NCBI GenBank assembly: GCA_021151695.1
Contig: JAGKWU010000006.1
Span: forward strand, 124,001-188,000
Direction: 5' to 3'
Source: Cellvibrionaceae bacterium
GTDB taxonomy: Bacteria; Pseudomonadota; Gammaproteobacteria; Pseudomonadales; Cellvibrionaceae
DNA length: 64,000 nt
The notes beneath the pieces are model-generated. The model did not search any database and was not told the DNA's origin. It was given only the letters and a program-made list of their open reading frames with translations. This document shows, in pieces, positions 34,792-43,401 of this stretch. Positions within the stretch are counted from its first letter, which is position 1. Every line of letters begins with the position of its first letter. A program made the translations under genes and the position numbers.

Positions 34792-34843
34792 AAAAAAATC
34801 AACCACTTAAGACCCTTTCCATCGCTGGTAAGGCCTTAAGTGG
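34792..34843 (-). terminator. Nested-hairpin terminator after bamB
   Basis: CCACTTAAG (34803-34811) and CTTAAGTGG (34835-34843) form the outer stem; an inner CCTT..AAGG hairpin fills the loop. On the minus strand it is followed by TTGATTTTTTT, so it should end the yfgM-bamB transcript before der. Confidence 0.75.
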
Positions 34844-34865
34844 CGGGGATTGGAGCAGCTGGGGA

Positions 34866-36077
34866 TTATTTTTTGGCGGTTGCAGTAAACGCCATCAAAT
34901 CGCCACCATTGCCATACACATACAGGGTTTGACCATCGCTCAGCATAGGTGCACTAACACCACTATGGTCAACACGATCGCGCGCTGCCAGCTCACCATT
35001 GGTTTGGTTAAGAATGTGCATATAGCCTTCAAAATCCACTACCGCAACATAGTTACCAATAATTTGCGGACCACTCAGGCGACGACGCAATAATTTTTCA
35101 TTTTGCCAAATTTGCTCGCCGGAGGTGATATTGAACGCAGTCACCTTGCCATCGCTTTGGCTGACGAAGAGCTTGTCATCACTGGCAGCCAGGGCTTCGC
35201 TGGTTGAGCCATCCTGCCCCCAAACATTCCCGCCGGTACCACGTGCCACAGCGGCTATACGCCCCTGGTAGGTACCAACATACAGGATCCCGTCTTTCAG
35301 CAGTGGGCTAGCATGAATATCTACCATGCGATCCAGTTCAGAGCGGCCTTTAGGCATAGCCATACGCTGCTCCCACAAGATCAGACCATTCGATGGATTG
35401 AAAGCCATCAAACGACCATTGGCAAAACCGGCAAAAATCGCGGTGTCAGTCACCAGCGGAGCAGCGGAACCACGCAGGGTCAACAAGGGTGGTGGGCTTT
35501 CATAAAACCAAAGATCATCACCCGTTTTGGCATCCAACACGAACAGCTTGCTATTCATGGTCTGCACAGCAACCACTTGGCCGTTGGTTTGCGGAACAGA
35601 GGCAATTTCACCTTTAACCTGCTTGCGCCACAATTCTTTGCCATCTTTGGTCGACAGTGCGATCACTTCACCGGCGTAGTTGCCAACAAATAGAGCATCT
35701 GCGCTGGCGCTGATTCCGCCACTAATGGTCGGATTCAAATCCTGCTCTTTGAAAAAATACACCAGATTACCAGCCCAGCCAGTCCACTGTTTGGTGATAT
35801 TTTTTGACCAGAGTTTTTTACCAGTATTGGTCAACGCAGTAACAATACCTTCGTGATCAACCGTGTAAATTTTATCGCCATAAATAGCCGGGGTAAGTTG
35901 GGTCAAACCAACACCCTGGCCATTACCTACATCGCGACTCCAGGTCTCTTTAAGACGCGCAGTCTCTTTAAAGCTTTCCAAATCCATCGGCTCCTGGCCG
36001 GTTTTTTTGGAAAACCATGAACAGCTACTAGACAATAAAACAGCGCAGAGCAACATGCCCCACTTTAATTGCCTCAT
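34866..36077 (-). CDS. bamB: Outer membrane assembly lipoprotein BamB
   Basis: Protein of 403 aa. A lipoprotein signal peptide ends LLSSSC (Cys about residue 19). The mature part is an eight-bladed beta-propeller with repeated WSKN, LWRKQ, DLWFYE, LWEQ-type blades. BamB supports BamA in inserting outer-membrane proteins. Its ATG overlaps the stop codon of yfgM (ATGA), so translation is coupled. The position between yfgM and der matches the order in E. coli. Confidence 0.96.
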   Translation of the reverse strand: MRQLKWGMLLCAVLLSSSCSWFSKKTGQEPMDLESFKETARLKETWSRDVGNGQGVGLTQLTPAIYGDKIYTVDHEGIVTALTNTGKKLWSKNITKQWTGWAGNLVYFFKEQDLNPTISGGISASADALFVGNYAGEVIALSTKDGKELWRKQVKGEIASVPQTNGQVVAVQTMNSKLFVLDAKTGDDLWFYESPPPLLTLRGSAAPLVTDTAIFAGFANGRLMAFNPSNGLILWEQRMAMPKGRSELDRMVDIHASPLLKDGILYVGTYQGRIAAVARGTGGNVWGQDGSTSEALAASDDKLFVSQSDGKVTAFNITSGEQIWQNEKLLRRRLSGPQIIGNYVAVVDFEGYMHILNQTNGELAARDRVDHSGVSAPMLSDGQTLYVYGNGGDLMAFTATAKK

Positions 36078-36760
36078 TGTGCTTTCTCCTCAGCAGCAGC
36101 GGCTGGTGCTTTCAGTTCATCAATTTTCATTTGCAGGATCATGGTGCGCTCTTGCGCTTGCGGATCCAGCGTTTCTACCGCTTTTTTGTAGGCGGTCAAT
36201 GCAGCATCTTTATTGCCTTGGGTTTTCAGAATATCACCGCGTACTTCAGCGTATTCAGACGCGAAGGCCTTGGTTGGTTCTTCTGATAATTGCGCCTGGG
36301 CTTCCGCTACAGAACCCTTGGCTAACAAAACACGCGCTAAACGCACGTGAGCTAACTGAGCAGTAGCCACATCAGGTTTTGAATTCAAAATCCACTGCAG
36401 CTCACTCACTGCTTTATCCAGGTTATTTGCATCCACCGCCAATTTGGCAAGGAAGAAAGCTGCACTTTGCGCGTAAAGTGTTTTGCCATTTTTCTCTTTC
36501 AGGTCATTGGCAATTTGTTCGGCGCTGGCGCGATCAGTATCAGCCAGGGTTTTACCAGGCTCTACATTCAGCAACTTCACCAATGAGTCGTATTGCACCG
36601 AAGCCAATTCGGCCTTGTTGCGCTGTTTGTCTTGCCAGGCAGTCCAGGCAAAATAAATCACTACCGCAGCAGCAATCGCAGTTAATACTGCCGTACCGTA
36701 ATCTTTCCACCAGCGCTTCAGTACTTCTAATTGTTCTTCTTCGGATAAATGTACGCTCAC
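36074..36760 (-). CDS. yfgM: YfgM family TPR protein (ancillary SecYEG translocon subunit)
   Basis: Protein of 228 aa. A short cytoplasmic N-terminus (LSEEEQLEVLKRWWKDYG), one membrane helix (about residues 21-41, TAIAAAVVIYFAWTA) and a periplasmic TPR-type domain match YfgM, which works with PpiD at the SecYEG translocon. It overlaps bamB by 4 bp and follows hisS, the classical order. Confidence 0.93.
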   Translation of the reverse strand: MSVHLSEEEQLEVLKRWWKDYGTAVLTAIAAAVVIYFAWTAWQDKQRNKAELASVQYDSLVKLLNVEPGKTLADTDRASAEQIANDLKEKNGKTLYAQSAAFFLAKLAVDANNLDKAVSELQWILNSKPDVATAQLAHVRLARVLLAKGSVAEAQAQLSEEPTKAFASEYAEVRGDILKTQGNKDAALTAYKKAVETLDPQAQERTMILQMKIDELKAPAAAAEEKAQ

Positions 36761-36839
36761 AATGAACTCCTAATGATTCATATTATGTTTAAGGTGACAC
36801 ACGCGAACTGCTGACATGTGCGTGTAAAGTAAAAAAATG

Positions 36840-38111
36840 TTAATTCAAATTCTTTAAAAAGCTCACCACCTCATCGATGGTAATAGTTTGCTGTGGCTGC
36901 TCTTCACGCAAAAACTTCACTGCAACAACCCCCTTGGCAACTTCATCTTCACCGAGGATAAGCGCTATATCAGCGGTACTTTTGTCAGCCTTTTTCAACT
37001 GGTTTTTAAAACTGCCGCCACCGCAGTGGCTGATCACGCGCAGATTGGGCAATTCATCGCGCAACGTTTCTGCCAGTTTAAACGCAGCCTGCTGGACTTC
37101 GCCTACAGCCACCAGGTAGACATCCGCAATTTGATCAAGCCCTTGCGGAATTGCTTCAATGGCTTGCAACAACAACACCAGTCGCTCAAGGCCAATACCA
37201 AAACCAAATGCCGGTGTTGGCTTGCCGCCCAACTGTTCGACCAGTCCATCATAACGACCACCGGCACACACAGTTGCCTGGGCACCGAGCTTATCAGTCA
37301 CCCATTCAAATACTGTCTTGCCGTAATAATCCAGTCCGCGCACCAGACGCGGATTAACTTCGTATTGAATGCCAGCAGCATCCAGTAAAGATTTCAGCTT
37401 CTCAAAGTGAGCTTTGGATATATCATCCAGATAGTCGAGCAACACAGGCGCACCATCCAGCAACGCCTGGGTGCCAGGATCTTTACTGTCCAGGATACGC
37501 AATGGATTAGTGGTAAGGCGACGTTGACTGTCCGCGTCCAGCTGATCTTTGCGCACTTCGAGGTAATTAACCAATGCAGCCTTGTAGTTTGCGCGCGAGC
37601 TGGTATCGCCTATCGAATTAAGCTGCAGTGTGACAAATTCAGCGGCGCCAAGTTCACGCAAAATGCGCGCACTCAGCAATAAAACTTCCGCATCTATATC
37701 CGCGCCTTCCATACCAAAGGTTTCTACACACACCTGATGGAATTGGCGGTAGCGACCTTTTTGTGGGCGCTCGTAGCGAAACATAGGCCCCATGTACCAC
37801 AGACGCTGGGTCTGGTTATAAAGCAAACCATGCTCTTCACAGGCGCGCACGCAACACGCAGTACCTTCAGGACGCAAAGTAACGCTATCACCATTGCGGT
37901 CATCAAAGGTGTACATTTCTTTTTCAACAATATCGGTTACTTCACCGATAGAGCGTTTAAACAGATCAGTAGATTCCAATACCGGAAAACGGATTTCCTG
38001 ATAACCATAACGTGCAAATATATCGGCAACGGCTGCCTCAACGTATTGCCATACCGCTGAGTCGCCGGGCAATAAATCATTCATGCCACGTATTGCTTGA
38101 ATTTTTTTCAC
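36840..38111 (-). CDS. hisS: Histidine-tRNA ligase
   Basis: Protein of 423 aa (E. coli 424). Class II motifs are clear: motif 2 MGPMFRYERPQKGRYRQFHQ, the HisA signature LVRGLDYYGKTVFEW, and motif 3 GFGIGLERLVLLL. A C-terminal anticodon-binding domain (about residues 330-420) follows. The start is taken as GTG 38111 because AAGG lies eight bases upstream and the encoded KKIQAIRGMNDLLP is the family N-terminus; the longer ATG frame runs into ispG. It charges tRNA-His. Confidence 0.97.
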   Translation of the reverse strand: MKKIQAIRGMNDLLPGDSAVWQYVEAAVADIFARYGYQEIRFPVLESTDLFKRSIGEVTDIVEKEMYTFDDRNGDSVTLRPEGTACCVRACEEHGLLYNQTQRLWYMGPMFRYERPQKGRYRQFHQVCVETFGMEGADIDAEVLLLSARILRELGAAEFVTLQLNSIGDTSSRANYKAALVNYLEVRKDQLDADSQRRLTTNPLRILDSKDPGTQALLDGAPVLLDYLDDISKAHFEKLKSLLDAAGIQYEVNPRLVRGLDYYGKTVFEWVTDKLGAQATVCAGGRYDGLVEQLGGKPTPAFGFGIGLERLVLLLQAIEAIPQGLDQIADVYLVAVGEVQQAAFKLAETLRDELPNLRVISHCGGGSFKNQLKKADKSTADIALILGEDEVAKGVVAVKFLREEQPQQTITIDEVVSFLKNLN

Positions 38112-38145
38112 AGTAAAACCTTGCGGATAAAAGTAAGCCCTGCGG

Positions 38146-39270
38146 TTAAACGCGGGCAATAATATTTTTTTCGTCTTCGGCCATTTGTTGTTGTTTTTTG
38201 GCCACTCGTTCGCGGATCAGTTTTTCGAGATTGTCCACAAGGTTTTCGTTACCAATTTTATGATTGGGCTCGCCATCGATATACACCAGATTATTGGGCG
38301 TACCGCCAGTCAAACCTAAATCAGCCTCTTTGGCTTCACCAGGGCCATTTACGATACAACCGATAACCGCCACATCAATTGGCGTGGTTATATCTTCGAC
38401 GCGCGCTTCCAGTTCGTTCATGGTTTTAATCACGTCGAAGTTCTGGCGCGAGCAACTTGGGCAGGCAATAAAGTTCACGCCTTTACTGCGCAATTTCAAA
38501 CTGCGCAACAAATCCCAACCCACTTTAATTTCTTCTACCGGATCAGCCGCCAGCGAAATGCGAATGGTATCGCCAATGCCATCCATCAACAGTGCGCCCA
38601 AACCAACGGCGGACTTCACCGTACCAGCACGCAGCACGCCTGCTTCAGTAATACCCAAATGCAGAGGCTGTTCAATCAAGGCGGCCAGCTTGCGATAGGC
38701 CGCCACCGCCATAAATACATCAGACGCTTTTACACTGACTTTAAAATTCTGGAAATTTAAACTGTCGAGAATTTCCACGTGGCGCAATGCTGATTCAACC
38801 AGCGCATCTGGCGTAGGTTCGCCGTATTTTTTCTGCAGATCTTTTTCCAGCGAGCCCGCATTTACACCAATACGGATTGGAATATTCAGATCGCGCGCCT
38901 TATCTACAACAGCTTTAATACGATCTTCGCGACCGATATTGCCTGGGTTAATGCGCAGGCAATCCACACCCAAATCAGCAACACGCAATGCGATTTTGTA
39001 ATCAAAATGAATATCGGCCACCAATGGAATATTCACTTGTTTGCGAATTGCGCCGAACGCTTCTGCCGCCTCCATTGAGGGTACAGATACACGCACTATG
39101 TCCGCACCAGCCAATTGAATACGCTGGATTTGCGCCACAGTGGCTGCCACATCAGTGGTTTCAGTGTTGGTCATGCTCTGCACAGAAATAGGCGCATCGC
39201 CACCAACAGGCACATTACCAACCATTATCTGACGCGACTTGCGGCGTTTTATGGGCGACTCACAATGCAT
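38146..39270 (-). CDS. ispG: 4-hydroxy-3-methylbut-2-en-1-yl diphosphate synthase (flavodoxin)
   Basis: Protein of 374 aa (E. coli 372). IspG carries a [4Fe-4S] cluster and makes HMBPP in the MEP isoprenoid pathway. The three cluster cysteines lie in CPSCSRQNFD and GCIVNGPGEAKEADLG, and the TIM-barrel part has QSMTNTETTD and LRINPGNIG. It sits between rodZ and hisS. Its need for Fe-S clusters is served by the Suf genes a few kilobases away. Confidence 0.98.
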   Translation of the reverse strand: MHCESPIKRRKSRQIMVGNVPVGGDAPISVQSMTNTETTDVAATVAQIQRIQLAGADIVRVSVPSMEAAEAFGAIRKQVNIPLVADIHFDYKIALRVADLGVDCLRINPGNIGREDRIKAVVDKARDLNIPIRIGVNAGSLEKDLQKKYGEPTPDALVESALRHVEILDSLNFQNFKVSVKASDVFMAVAAYRKLAALIEQPLHLGITEAGVLRAGTVKSAVGLGALLMDGIGDTIRISLAADPVEEIKVGWDLLRSLKLRSKGVNFIACPSCSRQNFDVIKTMNELEARVEDITTPIDVAVIGCIVNGPGEAKEADLGLTGGTPNNLVYIDGEPNHKIGNENLVDNLEKLIRERVAKKQQQMAEDEKNIIARV

Positions 39271-39295
39271 AGCTCTACCTTCATTTCGACAAGCT

Positions 39296-40279
39296 TCAGT
39301 TGCCGACTTTCATAATTAATACATTTGTACCCAACAGCGGGATCACATCCACCTTTTTGCCGTTGAGCTGAATATCCACAGCGGGCGCGTTGCCCAGCTT
39401 CACATCAAAGGGCGCCTGCCCTATTAATTTAATCTTGCTGCCTTTGGGCTGTAGTTCGGTGGCCAATACATCGCCGCGCGAATCACTCACCTCAAGCCAG
39501 GACTCAGCGCTAAAAGAAAAGCTGATTTCATCCAGTGTTACTTTTTTTATCGCGGGTGCTGACGAGCTCGCCTGGCTGTTAGCCACCGTACTCGCCATCG
39601 CATTGCTTACCGAAGCAGCCACATTAGAGGCTGCTGCTTTACTTGTCGCACTATCGGATACAGCCGAACTCATGGCAACGGACTTACCTGAAACTGTCGC
39701 AACCGCGCTGCTACTGACTGAACTCGCTGATGCAGCTGCCGCCACCGCTGAGGCACTCGCAGCTGCTTGCATGCGCGCGATTTCTTCCGGTGATATCACA
39801 ACCGGTGAAATATTGGGCGATGGCACCAGATAACGAGCTTCTTCCTGCTTATCTGCGCGGTTGTCAAAAAACCACACAGAGATCAGCCAGAGCCCAACCA
39901 AAAACGCCACAATAATCGCCAAAAATTGCCAGGCACCTCTCTGCCCCGACTCACCCGATTTTTTTGTCGGTTGCGCAGTCTGGGCAAGGGGCACATCTGG
40001 TTCTTTTTCTTCACCCAGCAAAGCTTCGTAAGCAGCCAATACACCGGGGACATCCAGCTTTAACAAACTTGCATAAGCGCGAATATAACCACGTGCAAAG
40101 GTGTCGGATATCAATCGACCGTAATCATCTGCCTCCAATGCAGCCACTTTGGAAACAGTCATATACAATTCTTTGGCAACTTGTTCGCGGCTTAAACCTG
40201 CGCGCTGGCGCCCTGCCAGTAACAATTTACCCGGCGTTACTGGCTCATCCTGTGCTTGGGATTCATCGACATCAACCAT
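39296..40279 (-). CDS. rodZ: Cytoskeletal HTH membrane protein RodZ
   Basis: Protein of about 327 aa. The N-terminal HTH (about residues 15-85, LLAGRQRAGLSREQVAKELY) binds MreB in known RodZ. One membrane helix follows (WQFLAIIVAFLVGLWLISVWFF, about 115-136), then an Ala/Ser/Val-rich low-complexity linker of around 90 residues and a C-terminal DUF4115 beta domain (about 245-325, ESWLEVSDSRGDVL). It helps set rod shape. ATG 40279 has GAGG upstream; a TTG at 40297 would overlap pilF more. Confidence 0.95.
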   Translation of the reverse strand: MVDVDESQAQDEPVTPGKLLLAGRQRAGLSREQVAKELYMTVSKVAALEADDYGRLISDTFARGYIRAYASLLKLDVPGVLAAYEALLGEEKEPDVPLAQTAQPTKKSGESGQRGAWQFLAIIVAFLVGLWLISVWFFDNRADKQEEARYLVPSPNISPVVISPEEIARMQAAASASAVAAAASASSVSSSAVATVSGKSVAMSSAVSDSATSKAAASNVAASVSNAMASTVANSQASSSAPAIKKVTLDEISFSFSAESWLEVSDSRGDVLATELQPKGSKIKLIGQAPFDVKLGNAPAVDIQLNGKKVDVIPLLGTNVLIMKVGN

Positions 40280-40286
40280 CTGAACC

Positions 40287-41072
40287 TCAATTTGCAATCT
40301 TTTGCTTGTACTCCAGATACTCTTTGGAATACGGGAAACTATTTTTAAGTATTAACGCCAGGCTCGATTCTTTATCGCGGTTGCCGAACACGCGTTCAAG
40401 CCGGATACCGAGCAATAAACTGCGCGGCGAACGTTGGCCAACGGCGTCGTAGGCATCCAGATACCGCTTGGCATCGGCGAACTCTTGTTTCTGGAAAAAG
40501 AGATCCGCCAGCTCGATCATGGCATCGCCATTATTGCGATCAAGCACTACCGCATGCTGGAATGCGGCCTGCGCGCGCTCATTGTTACCAAGTTTGAGTG
40601 CCGCGCGCCCCACATTAGTCAATGCTTGCGAACGCCTGGGATACGCAAGATCAGCCGCTGCCAATTCAAACTCGCTTAATGCCTCTGTGTAGCGCCTTTG
40701 GCCAAACAGAAACACACCATAGTTGTTGTGCGCCAGCGTGTATTTCTTGTCACGCTTGATCGCCAGCTTAAATTGCTCTTCCGCCAATGTAGGCTCACCT
40801 TCCAGCTGGTAGAGCATCGCCATAGCGTTAGTTGCAGCGGCAGAATTTTTGTCAATTTCGAAGGCTTTGGTTAAATGGAGGCGAGCCGACTCACGGTTGC
40901 CATTCTCCACATACCCCATAGCCATCTGCACATGCAAATCCAGGGATTTGTTTTTATCGACAGCTTTTTTTAGCTTGCCATCAGTATTTTCCGTTACGCA
41001 CCCAACCAATAAACCAAACAAGATAACTGCACAAAAACTTTTCAGAGTTAGCAACAACTTATTATTTTGCAT
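40287..41072 (-). CDS. pilW: Type IV pilus biogenesis lipoprotein PilW/PilF (TPR)
   Basis: Lipoprotein of 261 aa. The signal peptide ends LLVGC (Cys about residue 25), followed by TPR repeats, for example AHNNYGVFLFGQRRYTEALS and ALTNVGRAALKLGNNERAQ. The pilotin helps the secretin PilQ reach the outer membrane. The place between rlmN and rodZ is the standard one in Pseudomonas-type genomes, where it is called pilF. GGAG lies seven bases before the ATG. rodZ begins 7 bp after its stop. Confidence 0.94.
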   Translation of the reverse strand: MQNNKLLLTLKSFCAVILFGLLVGCVTENTDGKLKKAVDKNKSLDLHVQMAMGYVENGNRESARLHLTKAFEIDKNSAAATNAMAMLYQLEGEPTLAEEQFKLAIKRDKKYTLAHNNYGVFLFGQRRYTEALSEFELAAADLAYPRRSQALTNVGRAALKLGNNERAQAAFQHAVVLDRNNGDAMIELADLFFQKQEFADAKRYLDAYDAVGQRSPRSLLLGIRLERVFGNRDKESSLALILKNSFPYSKEYLEYKQKIAN

Positions 41073-41120
41073 TTGTTACTCCATCAATCATTAATGCTTG
41101 AATGTTTATTGGCTCGTCTT

Positions 41121-42314
41121 TTACTGACCAATAATACGTATGGGCTGTGCAGCCTCTTCAAAACGCGCGCGATGACGTTCGCTGCGTTTGGTAATATCGT
41201 TGACGCTGCCGGCCAATTGGCCACAAGCCGCATCAATATCATCGCCACGGGTAGTTCTTACCGTGGTGATATAACCCGCTTCCATTAAGATATCCTGGAA
41301 CTTGCGCAGCGCGTTGTTGCTTACACGCTTGTAGTTGGAAAGATTGAATGGATTAAACGGAATCAAATTAATTTTTACCGGCACATCGCGCAGCAACTCT
41401 GCCAGTTCATGGGCGTGATGCGGGCGATCATTCACGTGATCAATCAGCGTGTATTCGATGGTAATTTTGCGATGGGTATCTGGCATAGCTTCGATATAAC
41501 GTTTGGCCGAATCCAGCAGCATCGCAATAGGATATTTGCGATTGATAGGCACCAGCTCGTTACGCAATTCATCGTTAGGTGCGTGCAGTGAAATCGCGAG
41601 GCACGCATCGGTGAATTGGCTGAGACGATCAAGCTGTGGCACTACGCCTGAAGTACTCAGGGTAACGCGGCGCTTGGAAATACCGTAGGCGTTGTCGTGC
41701 ATCATGAGATTCATGGAATCGACAACGTTATCGAAATTGAGCAGCGGCTCGCCCATACCCATCATCACCACATTGGTGACCATGCGCGGGCCATTGGGCT
41801 GCAACTGACCAAAGGATTTTGCCGCAATCCACACCTGGCCGATAATTTCAGCCGCCGTCAAATCGCGATTAAAACCCTGCTTGCCAGTCGCACAGAAACT
41901 GCAATCCAGCGAGCAACCCACTTGCGATGACACACACAAAGTACCGCGATCACCATCGGGGATATACACAGTTTCAATAACGTTATTGCCGCTGACTTTG
42001 ATCAGGAATTTCCGCGTGCCGTCAGCAGAGTCAAATTGCTGGGCAACTTCGGGGGCGCGCACTTCGGCAATCTTTTTCAGCTTTGCGCGCAGATCTTTGC
42101 TGACGTTGGTCATATCGTCGAAATTGTCCGCACCCATCTGGTGAATCCACTTCATCACCTGGATAGCGCGGAATTTTTTCTCGCCGATAGATTCAAAAAA
42201 CGCGACCAATTTGGCCTCGGGCATTCCGAGGAGGTTGACCTTGGCCGAGCCAGTGTCTTCAACCGCGTTGGCACTCGTGGTGTCGTCCGTGATTGGATTG
42301 ATTTGCTCGACCAT
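41121..42314 (-). CDS. rlmN: Dual-specificity 23S rRNA/tRNA adenine-C2 methyltransferase RlmN
   Basis: Protein of 397 aa. A radical-SAM enzyme that methylates C2 of A2503 in 23S rRNA and A37 in some tRNAs. The 4Fe-4S motif CSLDCSFCATGKQGFNRD (CxxxCxxC) is near residues 132-149, with GMGEPLLNFDNV, the substrate-side LSTSGVVP, and the C-terminal catalytic Cys in DIDAACGQLAG. An N-terminal extension rich in Asp/Thr precedes the usual start of homology; a start further in is possible. Confidence 0.96.
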   Translation of the reverse strand: MVEQINPITDDTTSANAVEDTGSAKVNLLGMPEAKLVAFFESIGEKKFRAIQVMKWIHQMGADNFDDMTNVSKDLRAKLKKIAEVRAPEVAQQFDSADGTRKFLIKVSGNNVIETVYIPDGDRGTLCVSSQVGCSLDCSFCATGKQGFNRDLTAAEIIGQVWIAAKSFGQLQPNGPRMVTNVVMMGMGEPLLNFDNVVDSMNLMMHDNAYGISKRRVTLSTSGVVPQLDRLSQFTDACLAISLHAPNDELRNELVPINRKYPIAMLLDSAKRYIEAMPDTHRKITIEYTLIDHVNDRPHHAHELAELLRDVPVKINLIPFNPFNLSNYKRVSNNALRKFQDILMEAGYITTVRTTRGDDIDAACGQLAGSVNDITKRSERHRARFEEAAQPIRIIGQ

Positions 42315-42342
42315 GGTAATACCTGACTGCTACTGCTAAAAA

Positions 42343-42768
42343 TTAACGAATGATGATGTCGCTGGACGCGAAGAAATAAGCAATTTCGCGAGCGGCTGAG
42401 GTGGGTGAATCAGAACCATGTACGCAGTTGCGATCAACAGCTTCGGCGAAATCAGCACGGATGGTGCCAGGAGCGGCGTTGGCCGGGTTGGTAGCGCCCA
42501 TCAGTTCGCGGTTCAGGGCAATGGCGTTTTCGCCAGACAGCACTTGTACTACGACAGGACCGGACACCATAAAATCCACCAGCCCCTGGAAGAAAGGACG
42601 CTCTTTGTGCTCGGCGTAAAATCCTTCAGCCTGGGCGCGGCTCAATTGCACCATGCGTTGGGCGGCAATGGAAAGCCCGGCTTTCTCAAAACGGCTAACG
42701 ATTTCACCAATAAGGTTTTTGCTCACAGCATCTGGTTTGATGATGGATAAGGTTTGTTCGACTGACAT
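42343..42768 (-). CDS. ndk: Nucleoside diphosphate kinase
   Basis: Protein of 141 aa (E. coli 143). SVEQTLSIIKPDAVSKN at the start, and the phospho-His in NCVHGSDSP (about residue 117). It balances NTP and dNTP pools. GGAG lies six bases before the ATG. It leads the ndk-rlmN-pilW-rodZ-ispG-hisS-yfgM-bamB series. Confidence 0.98.
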   Translation of the reverse strand: MSVEQTLSIIKPDAVSKNLIGEIVSRFEKAGLSIAAQRMVQLSRAQAEGFYAEHKERPFFQGLVDFMVSGPVVVQVLSGENAIALNRELMGATNPANAAPGTIRADFAEAVDRNCVHGSDSPTSAAREIAYFFASSDIIIR

Positions 42769-42837
42769 GGAAGCTCCAACGGTATCTCAATATTCGATCA
42801 GGGCGGGATTTGTGCAATAAACACCCTATAAATGCAA

Positions 42838-42860
42838 AACCCGCGGATTATACGCGGGTT
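42838..42860 (-). terminator. Possible terminator after sufE
   Basis: AACCCGCG (42838-42845) and CGCGGGTT (42853-42860) form an 8-bp stem with a 7-nt loop. On the minus strand only a short T stretch (TTTGCATT) follows, so termination may be partial. It sits between sufE and ndk. Confidence 0.45.
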
Positions 42861-42904
42861 GACGGCGTTTTTATACGCGTGGAAATGCGAAAAGTTACAG
42901 AAAA

Positions 42905-43324
42905 TTAAAGGCTTGCGGCAGTATCCTGAATCCGTTTCACCATTGCCTTAAGACCGTTTCCACGAGTGGAGCTCAGGTGCTGCATCAGGTCCAGGCGGGC
43001 AAAATAGGCCTCTATATCCACCGCACCTATCTCTGACGGTGTCTTGCCGTTGTAGGCCGCGAGCACCACACCGAGCAGGCCTTTCACGATAAAAGCATCG
43101 CTATCTGCCTGAAAATACAGATGGTTATCGTGCAGCTCATGCACCAACCATACCTTGCTCTGGCAGCCGCGGACTATGTATTCGTCGGTATGCAGCTCAT
43201 CTGCCAGGGGCGACAGCTCCTTACCCAGGTCGATAATGTACTTGTACCTGTCTTCCCAGGAATCGAAGAAGCTGAGGGTATCTATGATGTCATCGGCAGT
43301 AACATCTATGCCAAATTGGGTCAT
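42905..43324 (-). CDS. sufE: Cysteine desulfuration protein SufE
   Basis: Protein of about 139 aa. SufE takes persulfide sulfur from SufS and passes it to SufBCD. The catalytic cysteine is in YIVRGCQSKVWL (about residue 54), and the late segment QHLSSTRGNGLKAMVKRI is typical. ATG 43324 is chosen; GTG 43336 would add four residues. It is separated from the main suf cluster by the receiver-domain gene, so it may have its own promoter. Confidence 0.93.
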   Translation of the reverse strand: MTQFGIDVTADDIIDTLSFFDSWEDRYKYIIDLGKELSPLADELHTDEYIVRGCQSKVWLVHELHDNHLYFQADSDAFIVKGLLGVVLAAYNGKTPSEIGAVDIEAYFARLDLMQHLSSTRGNGLKAMVKRIQDTAASL

Positions 43325-43401
43325 GCGGGTGTCCACTCAAAACAAAGCCGGCATTATGACCTTGAGACCCGTAAAAGACCAAGAATTCTGCAATATCTTA
43401 C

